From positions 1-64,000 of the forward strand of contig NZ_JANKZL010000006.1 of NCBI RefSeq assembly GCF_027568395.1: 64,000 nucleotides of DNA, in the 5' to 3' direction. Positions 50,604 through 58,393 of this stretch are shown here, in pieces. Numbering within the stretch: position 1 is the first letter of the stretch; each line of letters opens with the position of its first letter. A model generated the notes under the pieces. That model saw only the letters and a list, made by a program, of their open reading frames with translations. It was not told the DNA's origin and did no database searches. This DNA is from Aminobacter sp. HY435. GTDB taxonomy: Bacteria > Pseudomonadota > Alphaproteobacteria > Rhizobiales > Rhizobiaceae. The position numbers were made by a program, and so were the translations under genes.

Positions 50604-51499
50604 TATTTCTCCGTTTCAACGAGACCGCGGACGAACCAGCGCTGCATCAGCACCACGACCAGGATCGGCGGGATGATGGCGAGCATCGAAGTGACCATCA
50701 CCAGATGCCATTCGGTGTCGGCGTCGGCGAAAGAGATCATCTTCCTGAGCGCAATCACGATGGTGTTCATGTCGTTGCGGTTGGTGACGAGCAGCGGCCA
50801 GAGATATTGCGTCCAGCCATAGATGAAGAGGATGACGAACAAGGCCGCCATGTTGGTGCGCGACAAGGGCAGCAGGATATCCTTGAAGAAGCGCCAGGGA
50901 CCCGCGCCATCGACCCGTGCCGCCTCGACCAGTTCACCCGGAATGGTGAGGAAGAATTGGCGGAACAGGAGCGTCGCCGTCGCCGACGCGATCAGCGGCA
51001 CGATCAGCCCGGCATAGGTGTCGATCAGGCCGAGATCGACCATCACCTTGTAGGTCGGCAGGATGCGGACCTCGACCGGCAGCATCAGCGTGATGAAGAT
51101 CAGCCAGAAGAACACCATCCGACCCGGGAAGCGGAAAAAGACGATGGCATAGGCCGACAGGATCGAGATGATGATCTTGCCGATGGCGATGCCGAGCGCA
51201 ACGATGGTGGTGTTAAGCAGGAGCGTCGTGACGCTGACTCCGCCGATGCGCCCGACGCCGCCGAACAGCGCCTCGGAGTAGTTCTCGACAAAACGGTCGC
51301 CCGGCAACAGCGGCAGCGGCGGCCGCAGGATCGTCTGCAGCGAATGCGTCGAGGCGACGAAGGTGTAGTAGATCGGGAAGGCGACGATCACGATGCCGAG
51401 GATCAGGATAGCGTGCGCGACATAGATGCTGGCCGCCGACTGGCCAATCATCAGCTTGTCGTGCCCGCTTGCGGGCGGAAGTGCCTTCGGCTCAGCCAT
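50603..51499 (-). CDS. ugpE: sn-glycerol-3-phosphate ABC transporter permease UgpE
   Basis: A 298-residue permease with six transmembrane segments and the EAA loop [20 protein letters not shown] near residue 195, which docks with UgpC. The start at 51499 lies inside the 3' end of ugpA (8-base overlap). A longer frame to 51520 is less likely. Gene order and sequence agree with UgpE rather than with a maltose-type MalG. Confidence 0.92.
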   Translation of the reverse strand: MAEPKALPPASGHDKLMIGQSAASIYVAHAILILGIVIVAFPIYYTFVASTHSLQTILRPPLPLLPGDRFVENYSEALFGGVGRIGGVSVTTLLLNTTIVALGIAIGKIIISILSAYAIVFFRFPGRMVFFWLIFITLMLPVEVRILPTYKVMVDLGLIDTYAGLIVPLIASATATLLFRQFFLTIPGELVEAARVDGAGPWRFFKDILLPLSRTNMAALFVILFIYGWTQYLWPLLVTNRNDMNTIVIALRKMISFADADTEWHLVMVTSMLAIIPPILVVVLMQRWFVRGLVETEK

Positions 51500-52376
51500 A
51501 ATGCACCTTCTTTTCGACATAGCGGAACTGGATCGCGGTCAGCGCAATCACGATGACCATCAGGATCACCGACTGCGCCGCCGAGTCGCCGAGGATCAGA
51601 TTGACGAAGCCGTCATTGTAGACCTTGTAGACCAGCGTCTCGGTGGCCTTGCCCGGACCGCCGCCTGTGACGGCGTGGATGATGCCGAAGGTGTCGAAGA
51701 AGGCATAGACGGTGTTGACCACGAGCAGGAAGAAGGTGGTCGGCGCGAGCAGCGGGAAGACGATCGTCCAGAAGCGCTTGTTCTCGCCGGCGCCATCGAT
51801 GGCCGCCGCCTCGATCAGCGTCTTGGGGATCGCCTGCAGGCCGGCGACGAAAAACAGGAAGTTGTAGCTGATCTGCTTCCATGAAGCGGCGGCCACAACC
51901 AGCACCATCGCCTGATCGCCGTCGAGCAACGGATCCCAGTGGATGCCGAGCCAGCGCAGGCCATAGGCCAGCGAACCGATCGACGGGTTGAACAGGAAAA
52001 GCCACAGCATGCCGGCGATCGCCGGCGCGACCGCGTAAGGCCAGATCATCAGGGTGCGGTAGAGGCCGCGGCTGCGCACCACCTTCTCGGCCATGACGGC
52101 AAGAAGCAGCGCCGTGCCCATGGCGACGGCGGCGGTGGCGATCGAGAAGACAGCCGTGACCTGAACCGAATTCAGGTAGTTCGGATCCGACAGCACCTTC
52201 TTGAAATTGGCGAACCAGACGAACTTCGAGGACAGCCCGAACGGGTCTTCGCGCAGCATCGATTGGCGCAACGCCTGGCTGGCCGGCCAGTAAAAGAAGA
52301 CCATGGTGATCGCCAGCTGCGGCGCGACCAGCAGGTAGGGCAGGATCTTGTTGGGAAAGACGACGCGTGGGGACAA
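51492..52376 (-). CDS. ugpA: sn-glycerol-3-phosphate ABC transporter permease UgpA
   Basis: A permease of about 294 residues with six transmembrane segments and the EAA loop [21 protein letters not shown] place the start at a TTG (52376), six bases after GAGG. An ATG at 52478 is in frame, but the extra 34 residues ([19 protein letters not shown]) are simply the translation of a repeat element and do not belong to the protein. The start overlaps nothing upstream; the 3' end overlaps ugpE by 8 bases. Confidence 0.9.
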   Translation of the reverse strand: MSPRVVFPNKILPYLLVAPQLAITMVFFYWPASQALRQSMLREDPFGLSSKFVWFANFKKVLSDPNYLNSVQVTAVFSIATAAVAMGTALLLAVMAEKVVRSRGLYRTLMIWPYAVAPAIAGMLWLFLFNPSIGSLAYGLRWLGIHWDPLLDGDQAMVLVVAAASWKQISYNFLFFVAGLQAIPKTLIEAAAIDGAGENKRFWTIVFPLLAPTTFFLLVVNTVYAFFDTFGIIHAVTGGGPGKATETLVYKVYNDGFVNLILGDSAAQSVILMVIVIALTAIQFRYVEKKVHYG

Positions 52377-52419
52377 TGCGGGCCTCGTATAGGGCGTTTC
52401 GCCTTTCGGCTCAGCGTTT

Positions 52420-52546
52420 GCGCCGCCCCTCACCCTTACCCTCTCCCCGTGAAGGACGGGGAGAGGGAGGGCGTTCACCGTGCCGCTTGTCCCTTCTCCC
52501 CGTCGTTACGGGGAGAAGGTGCCGGCAGGCGGATGAGGGGCGGCGC
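52420..52546. repeat. Mosaic intergenic repeat between ugpB and ugpA (type CCCCTCA)
   Basis: Outer arms GCGCCGCCCCTCA (52420-52432) and TGAGGGGCGGCGC (52534-52546) enclose two inner hairpins: 52439-52467 (12-bp arms CCCTCTCCCCGT) and 52492-52519 (12-bp arms CCTTCTCCCCGT). The element at 56657 has the same plan. It sits inside the ugp operon, where such structures can protect the upstream ugpB message and lower distal expression, as REP elements do for malE-malF; that is an inference. Confidence 0.88.
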
Positions 52547-52567
52547 TACGATGACATTAAGCGAGCA

Positions 52568-53878
52568 TCAGTTGCCGATCGCTTCCTGGATCGCCTTGTT
52601 GCCCCGCGCAACAGCGTTGTCGAGGGCCTGCTGCGCGGTCTGCTGACCGGCGAGCATCTTCTCGTACTCTTCGTTCTGGATGTCGCGGACCTGCGGCAGG
52701 TTGACGAGGCGCACACCCTTCGAGTTTTCGGTCGGGGCCTTGCCCATCATCTGCTTGATCGGGATCTCGCGGGCCGGATTCTTGTCGTAGAAGCCCGACT
52801 TCTTGGTTTCCTCGTAAGCGGCGAGCGTCACCGGCAGGTAGCCAGAAACCTGGTGCAGGCGAGCCTGGATCGGCGTCTGCGACAGGAAGTTGAAGAACGC
52901 GGCGACGCCCTTGTACTGCTCTTCGGGCAGGCCGGCGAAGACCCACAGCGAAGCGCCGCCCGGGATGGTGTTCTGCGGCGCACCCGCAGCGTCAGCCTCG
53001 TAAGGCAGCTGGCCGGTGCCATAGTTCATGCCGGACTTGACGATGTCGCCGAGACCGCCGGAGGATTCGGTGAAGATGCCGCATTCGCCGGCGAGGAAGA
53101 TCTGCTTGGCCTCGGAGGTGCGGCCGCCATACTTGAAGGTGCCGTCCTTGGCGAGGTCGGCGAGCTCCTGGAAGTGCTTGACGAATGCCGGGGCGTTGAT
53201 CTTGAGCTCGACGTCAGTGCCGCCGATGCCGTTTTCATTGGTGCCGTAGGACACATTGTTCCAGGCGGCGAAATTCTCGGTGTGGATCCAGGTCAGCCAG
53301 GTCGAGGTGAAGCCGCAAGGGGCAGCACCGCTCGACCTGATCTTCTTGGCGGCGTCCCAGACCTCGGCCCAGGTCTTGGGCGGGTTGTCGACATCGAGGC
53401 CGGCCTTCTGGAAGATGTCCTTGTTGTAATAGAGGATCGGCGAGGACGAATTGTACGGGAACGACAGCATCGTGCCGTCGGGCTTCGAATAGTAGGCTAC
53501 GATGCCCGGCAGGTACTGGCTCTTGTCGAACGCCTGGCCGCCCATCGACAGGATCTCGGCGACCGGCTTGATCGCGCCTTCGGCACCCATCATCGTGCCC
53601 GTGCCGGCATCGAAGACCTGCATGATGGCAGGCGGCTGCTTGGCGCGGAAGGCGGCGATGCCGGCGTTCAGCGTCTCGGGGTAGGTGCCCTTGAAGACCG
53701 GAACGATCTTGTATTCGCTCTGGCTCTTGTTGAACTCGTCGGACAGCTGGTTGACGACCTCGTTGTTCGCGCCGGTCATGGCGTGCCACCACGAAATCTC
53801 GGTGACTGCGAAGGCGGAGGTGCTGGAAAGCAACGTAATGGTGGCGGCAACTCCGGCCGCGAAGCCTAGGGTCTTCAT
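52568..53878 (-). CDS. ugpB: sn-glycerol-3-phosphate-binding protein UgpB
   Basis: A 436-residue periplasmic solute-binding protein with a clear signal peptide (ATITLLSSTSAFA, cleavage about residue 24). EISWWHAMTGANNEVVNQLS, LSFPYNSSSPILYYNKDIF and GGASLWVFAGLPEEQYKGVA are typical of UgpB. It captures glycerol-3-phosphate and glycerophosphodiesters and delivers them to UgpAE. It heads the operon, with a Pho-box-like site about 62 bases upstream. Confidence 0.94.
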   Translation of the reverse strand: MKTLGFAAGVAATITLLSSTSAFAVTEISWWHAMTGANNEVVNQLSDEFNKSQSEYKIVPVFKGTYPETLNAGIAAFRAKQPPAIMQVFDAGTGTMMGAEGAIKPVAEILSMGGQAFDKSQYLPGIVAYYSKPDGTMLSFPYNSSSPILYYNKDIFQKAGLDVDNPPKTWAEVWDAAKKIRSSGAAPCGFTSTWLTWIHTENFAAWNNVSYGTNENGIGGTDVELKINAPAFVKHFQELADLAKDGTFKYGGRTSEAKQIFLAGECGIFTESSGGLGDIVKSGMNYGTGQLPYEADAAGAPQNTIPGGASLWVFAGLPEEQYKGVAAFFNFLSQTPIQARLHQVSGYLPVTLAAYEETKKSGFYDKNPAREIPIKQMMGKAPTENSKGVRLVNLPQVRDIQNEEYEKMLAGQQTAQQALDNAVARGNKAIQEAIGN

Positions 53879-54232
53879 GTCTCGCTCCCGTTCTGGTTGG
53901 CGAAATGTTTAGTTCCGCGGGGAGCAGTATTGTCGGATTATGACAGCGCTACAACAGTTTTGTAGCGATCGCATGAAGGTCGCACTTGGCTCGCTTCGAT
54001 TTCACTTTCTCCACAACCTCATGACAGGCTTTCGCTTTTCCAGAAAACGAAAGCAACTCGGCAAGAATTAGACCCATCTCAACTGCCGGCAACACCGGCC
54101 AGCGAAAGGCTGGAAATGGAATAGATATGCCACGCAGGCCTCTTCGTGGATGAAAACCGCGAAAGCGTCGGCTCAACAATGCAATCTTGAATTGCAGATG
54201 CAAGATAACAAGAGTGTGTGGACGTGTGGGCC
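53879..54232. other. Intergenic region upstream of ugpB
   Basis: A 354-base AT-richer region without a gene. It carries the Pho-box-like site at 53940-53957 for ugpB. It also lies after the stop of the TlpA-like gene, but I see no clear terminator there. GCTACAA and TTGTAGC (53948-53966) form an inverted repeat overlapping the Pho-box-like site. Confidence 0.45.
53940..53957 (-). promoter_or_regulatory. Candidate Pho box for the ugp operon
   Basis: On the minus strand CTGTTGTAGCGCTGTCAT has two CTGT(C/T)(A/G)T half-sites spaced exactly 11 bases, matching the rhizobial PhoB consensus (CTGTCAT, 4 bases, CTGTCA) at 12 of about 17 informative positions. It lies 62-79 bases before the ugpB ATG, a normal position for a PhoB site replacing the -35. 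ugp genes are classic PhoB targets; this case is inferred. Confidence 0.55.
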
Positions 54233-54931
54233 TTATTTGGCGAGCGCGGCCTCGATGAGCTTCTTGGCGTCGGGGCTGGCCCACTCCGCCGGGCCGTTCA
54301 TGTTAGCGAGCAGGCAGCCGTCGCCGTCGACCAGCAGCGTGACCGGCAAGCCGAGCGCCAGGCCCTGCTTCTTCAGGTCATTGAACAGCGCGAGCGTGTT
54401 GTCGCGATAGAAGCCGAGCGAAGCGATGCCGATCTCCTCGAAAAACTTCTTCGGCTTGCTGTCGTCGCCGGTGTCGACATTGACCGCAACGACCTCGAAA
54501 TTCTCGCCGCCCATTTCGCGCTCGAGTGCGTCGAGCGCGGGCATCTCGGCACGGCAGGGCGCGCACCATGTCGCCCACAGATTGATGAGCAGCGTACGGC
54601 CGGAATGGTCGGCGACGGTCATCGGCTTTCCGTCCGGACCGTTGAAGGCGAGGTTCTTCAGCGAGCGCGGCGGATCGGCCGGCATCATCGCCGCGACATG
54701 GCCGGTGGCGGCGGCGGCAATTGCCTTTGCGCTGTCCGCCTTGGCGGCGCAGAGCTTGTCGTCAGCGCTGGCGGAAGAAGCCGTGTCGTTCGCCACCACT
54801 GCTGGCGCCGGCATCTTGTTGCCAGGAAGGGTCGAGCTGACATATACCGCGACCGCGCCGGCGATCACGCCCGCGACGGCGGCAAGAGCGATATGGCGTG
54901 ACGTGGGAAACATTTTTCTGCGGTCCGACAT
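54233..54931 (-). CDS. TlpA-like membrane-anchored thioredoxin
   Basis: A 232-residue protein with an N-terminal membrane anchor ([20 protein letters not shown]), an Ala-rich linker, and a periplasmic TlpA/ResA-like thioredoxin domain with the active site WATWCAPC near residue 120 and the cis-Pro loop [13 protein letters not shown]. Such proteins reduce specific periplasmic disulfides, notably in cytochrome oxidase assembly (TlpA of Bradyrhizobium). A start at 54913 is an alternative. It is divergent from argH, 33 bases away. Confidence 0.9.
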   Translation of the reverse strand: MSDRRKMFPTSRHIALAAVAGVIAGAVAVYVSSTLPGNKMPAPAVVANDTASSASADDKLCAAKADSAKAIAAAATGHVAAMMPADPPRSLKNLAFNGPDGKPMTVADHSGRTLLINLWATWCAPCRAEMPALDALEREMGGENFEVVAVNVDTGDDSKPKKFFEEIGIASLGFYRDNTLALFNDLKKQGLALGLPVTLLVDGDGCLLANMNGPAEWASPDAKKLIEAALAK

Positions 54932-54964
54932 CTAATCAATTTTCTCCGGAGCCCGGGTATCACG

Positions 54965-56365
54965 ATGAGCGACAAGAAGGCCAGCAACCAGATGTGGGGC
55001 GGACGTTTTGCCTCGGGCCCGGCCGCGATCATGGAGGCGATCAACGCCTCGATCGGCTTCGACAAGAAGCTCTACGCCCAGGACATCCGCGGGTCCGTCG
55101 CCCATTCCGAAATGCTGGCGTCAACGGGCATTATTTCGTCCGAGGATCAACAGAAAATCGCTCACGGGCTGAACACGATCCTGCGAGAAATCGAGGACGG
55201 CAAGTTCGCCTTCTCGACGCGGCTCGAAGACATCCACATGAACATCGAGGCCCGGCTTGCCGATTTGATCGGGCCGTCCGCCGGTCGCCTGCACACGGCA
55301 CGCTCGCGCAACGACCAGGTGGCGGTCGATTTCCGCCTCTGGGTCAAGGACGAGTTCCACCGCGTCGCCGAGGCGCTGAAGGGGCTGATCGCGGCCTTCC
55401 TCGAACGCGCCGAACAGCACGCCTCGACCGTCATGCCCGGCTTCACCCATCTCCAGACGGCCCAGCCGGTGACCTTCGGCCACCATTGCATGGCCTATGT
55501 CGAGATGTTCGCCCGCGACTTGAGCCGCGTCCGCGACGCCATCGAGCGCATGAACGAAAGCCCGCTGGGCGCCGCCGCCCTTGCCGGCACCGGCTTCCCC
55601 ATCGACCGCTTCCAGACGGCCAAGGCGCTCGGTTTCCGCGAGCCGACCCGCAACTCGCTCGACAGCGTGTCGGACCGCGACTACGCGCTGGAATTCCTGT
55701 CGGTGGCGGCGATCTGCGCCACGCACCTGTCGCGCCTCGCGGAGGAGATCGTCATCTGGTCGACGCCGCAGTTCGGCTTCGTGCGCCTGTCGGACAGTTT
55801 CTCCACCGGCTCATCGATCATGCCGCAGAAGAAGAACCCCGACGCCGCCGAGCTGGTGCGCGCCAAGACCGGCCGCGTCAACGGCCATCTGGTCGGCCTT
55901 TTGACTGTCATGAAGGGCCTGCCGCTGACCTATTCCAAGGACATGCAGGAAGACAAGGAAGCGGTGTTCGACGCTGCCGAGACGCTCGACCTGATGCTTG
56001 CCGCGATGACCGGCATGGTCGGCGACATGACCATCAACGACCAGGCGATGAAGAAGGCTGCCGGCTCGGGCTACTCGACCGCGACCGACCTGGCCGACTG
56101 GCTGGTGCGTACCCTCGGCATGCCGTTCCGCGAGGCCCATCATGTCACCGGGCGCGCAGTGGCTTTGGCCGAAAGCAAGAAGGTCGGGCTGGAAAAACTT
56201 GCGCTCGAAGACCTGCAGTCGATCAATCCGGGAATTACCGAGGACATCTTCTCGGTTCTGTCAGTGCAGAACTCGGTCAAGAGCCGCACGTCATTCGGCG
56301 GCACGGCTCCAGCCGAGGTCAAGAAGCAGATCCGCTACTGGAAGAAACGTCTCGCGAAAGCTTGA
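54965..56365 (+). CDS. argH: Argininosuccinate lyase
   Basis: A 466-residue member of the fumarase/aspartase superfamily. [20 protein letters not shown] with the catalytic serine is near residue 282, and [20 protein letters not shown] at the start and [20 protein letters not shown] are specific for ArgH. It splits argininosuccinate into arginine and fumarate, the last arginine step. The order argH-lptM-lysA is conserved in many proteobacteria. Confidence 0.97.
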   Translation: MSDKKASNQMWGGRFASGPAAIMEAINASIGFDKKLYAQDIRGSVAHSEMLASTGIISSEDQQKIAHGLNTILREIEDGKFAFSTRLEDIHMNIEARLADLIGPSAGRLHTARSRNDQVAVDFRLWVKDEFHRVAEALKGLIAAFLERAEQHASTVMPGFTHLQTAQPVTFGHHCMAYVEMFARDLSRVRDAIERMNESPLGAAALAGTGFPIDRFQTAKALGFREPTRNSLDSVSDRDYALEFLSVAAICATHLSRLAEEIVIWSTPQFGFVRLSDSFSTGSSIMPQKKNPDAAELVRAKTGRVNGHLVGLLTVMKGLPLTYSKDMQEDKEAVFDAAETLDLMLAAMTGMVGDMTINDQAMKKAAGSGYSTATDLADWLVRTLGMPFREAHHVTGRAVALAESKKVGLEKLALEDLQSINPGITEDIFSVLSVQNSVKSRTSFGGTAPAEVKKQIRYWKKRLAKA

Positions 56366-56435
56366 TCTATCCGGGGTGCAAAGCCCGAGAATCTCCGCTA
56401 CAAGCGGCGGGATATTTTCGCGGACGGGTGGATCG

Positions 56436-56642
56436 ATGACCGCTGGCAGGATTTTGGCAACGCTTGGGCTGATGGCGGCGGTCGGCATGGTTTCGGCCTG
56501 CGGCCGCAAGGGTGACCTCGATACCCCCTATGACGCGGCCGTGCAGGCCCAGAAGGACGCGCAGAAGGCCGGCCAGCCAGCAACTGCAACGCCGCAGAAA
56601 CCGGTCGCGGACAAGCCTTTCATCCTTGACCCGCTGCTTTAG
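56436..56642 (+). CDS. lptM: Small lipoprotein LptM (YifL-like)
   Basis: A 68-residue lipoprotein: signal peptide ending in the lipobox VSAC with Cys at about residue 22, followed directly by GRKGDLDTP, the signature of the LptM/YifL family. In E. coli LptM binds the LptD/LptE lipopolysaccharide translocon and promotes its correct disulfide pairing. The rest is a short Ala/Gln/Pro tail. Gene placement between argH and lysA matches other proteobacteria. It is easily missed because the frame is open far upstream. Confidence 0.85.
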   Translation: MTAGRILATLGLMAAVGMVSACGRKGDLDTPYDAAVQAQKDAQKAGQPATATPQKPVADKPFILDPLL

Positions 56643-56656
56643 CCATCTGGTAATAT

Positions 56657-56784
56657 GCCCCCTCACCCGGCCTCCGCTTCGCTCGGCCACCCTCTCCCCA
56701 AGGGGAGAGGAGATGCGCGACCGCTGCGGCTCGCCTCTTCTTCCCAACGGGGAGAAGGTGGCCCGAAGGGCCGGATGAGGGGGC
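56657..56784. repeat. Mosaic intergenic repeat between lptM and lysA (type CCCCTCA)
   Basis: Outer arms GCCCCCTCA (56657-56665) and TGAGGGGGC (56776-56784) enclose a hairpin of CCTCTCCCC/GGGGAGAGG (56690-56710) and a second of TTCTTCCC/GGGGAGAAGG type (about 56738-56758), partly imperfect. The plan and many bases agree with the element at 52420, so they are two copies of one family. It ends 22 bases before the lysA GTG. Confidence 0.85.
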
Positions 56785-56806
56785 CAACAGCTCAAACGGA
56801 ATTGCC

Positions 56807-58075
56807 GTGAACCATTTCGACTATCGTGACGGCGTTCTGCATGCCGAAGACGTGGCGCTGACCGACATTGCCCAGGCCGTCGGCACGCCATTCTACTGCT
56901 ATTCCACGGCGACCCTGACACGCCATTTCGAGGTTTTTTCCAAAGCCTTCGCCGACCTCGACGCTCTGGTCTGCTACGCCATGAAGGCGAACTCCAACCA
57001 GGCCGTACTTAGAACGCTGGCCAGGCTCGGCGCGGGTGCCGACGTTGTCTCCGAAGGCGAGATGCGGCGCGCGCTTGCAGCCGGCATCCCGGCCAGGAAA
57101 GTCGTCTTTTCAGGTGTTGGCAAGACGGCGCGCGAAATGGACTTTGCGCTGCAGGCCGGCATCCTGTGCTTCAACGTCGAATCTGAGCCGGAGCTTGAGC
57201 TGCTCTCGGCGCGCGCGGTGGCCAACGGCAAGATCGCCCCGGTGTCGCTGCGCATCAACCCGGACGTCGACGCCAAGACCCACAAGAAGATCTCAACCGG
57301 ACTGGCCGAGAACAAGTTCGGCATTCCGCATCAGCGCGCGCGCGACGTCTATGCCCGCGCGGCAAGCCTGCCCGGCCTCAAGGTCGCCGGCATTGACATG
57401 CATATCGGCAGCCAGATCACCGAACTGCAGCCGTTCGACGACGCCTTTGCGCTGTTGGTCGAGCTTGTGGCGACGCTGAAGGCCGATGGTCATGCCATCG
57501 AGCATGTCGACCTCGGCGGCGGTCTCGGCATTCCCTACAAGACCGACAATTCGCCGCCGCCGCTGCCCGACGCCTATGCCGCGATCGTGCACAAGCATGT
57601 GAGCAAGCTCGGTCTCAAGGTGATGTTCGAGCCGGGCCGGCTGATCGTCGGCAATGCCGGCATACTGGTGTCCGAAGTCATCTACGTGAAGGAAGGCGAC
57701 GCCAGGAACTTCCTCATCGTCGACGCGGCGATGAACGACCTGATCAGGCCTACACTCTACGACGCCTTCCACGACATCCGCCCGGTGGTGCAACCGGCGG
57801 CCACCGCGCCGCGCATGATGGTGGACATCGTCGGTCCGGTTTGCGAGACCGGCGACTATCTCGGCCTCGACCGCGATTTGCCCAAGCTCAAGTCGGGCGA
57901 CCTGATCGCGGTCAGCACCGCCGGCGCCTACGGCGCAGTGCAGGCCGGCACCTACAACACGCGACCGTTGATCCCCGAAGTGCTCGTCGACGGCGACCGA
58001 TTCCACGTCGTGCGCAAGCGCCAGACCTACGACGAACTGATCGGCCTCGATTCCGTGCCGGACTGGCTGGCGTAG
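56807..58075 (+). CDS. lysA: Diaminopimelate decarboxylase
   Basis: A 422-residue PLP enzyme of the alanine-racemase-like fold. The PLP lysine is in CYAMKANSNQAVLRTLARLG near residue 63, EHVDLGGGLGIPY contains the phosphate-binding glycines, and the cross-dimer catalytic cysteine is in DIVGPVCETGDYLG. It makes lysine from meso-diaminopimelate. The start is a GTG following a weak AAACGGA. lysC for the first step is at 18412. Confidence 0.96.
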   Translation: MNHFDYRDGVLHAEDVALTDIAQAVGTPFYCYSTATLTRHFEVFSKAFADLDALVCYAMKANSNQAVLRTLARLGAGADVVSEGEMRRALAAGIPARKVVFSGVGKTAREMDFALQAGILCFNVESEPELELLSARAVANGKIAPVSLRINPDVDAKTHKKISTGLAENKFGIPHQRARDVYARAASLPGLKVAGIDMHIGSQITELQPFDDAFALLVELVATLKADGHAIEHVDLGGGLGIPYKTDNSPPPLPDAYAAIVHKHVSKLGLKVMFEPGRLIVGNAGILVSEVIYVKEGDARNFLIVDAAMNDLIRPTLYDAFHDIRPVVQPAATAPRMMVDIVGPVCETGDYLGLDRDLPKLKSGDLIAVSTAGAYGAVQAGTYNTRPLIPEVLVDGDRFHVVRKRQTYDELIGLDSVPDWLA

Positions 58076-58393
58076 GAGCGTCGGACCGATTGAGGGCAGT
58101 GGGTCGGTCATGCGTCCTTCGACAAGCTCAGGATGAGGACCGCTAGCGGCATCTCGTCGAACCGTTCAAAATCGACTCTTTCAACGTGCGCGCCGTCAGC
58201 ACCAACGGTCCTCATCCTGAGCTTGTCGAAGGACGCACCACCAACCAACCGCGCCAAATCGATCGACAATCAGCGAACGTAAACCTGGGGGCGGCACTTT
58301 CACGATTGCGTTGGTCGCCTCGCCTTCGCCGTGATTGATGGTATTCTGCGATAGGCAGGCGGCGGCACCGACGCCGCCCGAGCGGAAGGGCCG
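58076..58393. other. Gap between lysA and the DUF4175 gene
   Basis: A 318-base stretch without a gene. Most of it is occupied by the 127-base inverted repeat element at 58111-58237. The rest should hold the promoter of the DUF4175 gene; I see no clear hexamer pair. Confidence 0.4.
58111..58237. repeat. Inverted repeat element with 32-bp perfect arms (copy 2)
   Basis: Arms 58111-58142 and 58206-58237 are perfect complements with a 63-base spacer. The arm core GCGTCCTTCGACAAGCTCAG differs from copy 1 (49396) by G to A in CAGGCT versus CAAGCT, and the other arm carries the matching change, so pairing is kept. The spacers of the two copies are unrelated in most of their length. Confidence 0.92.
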
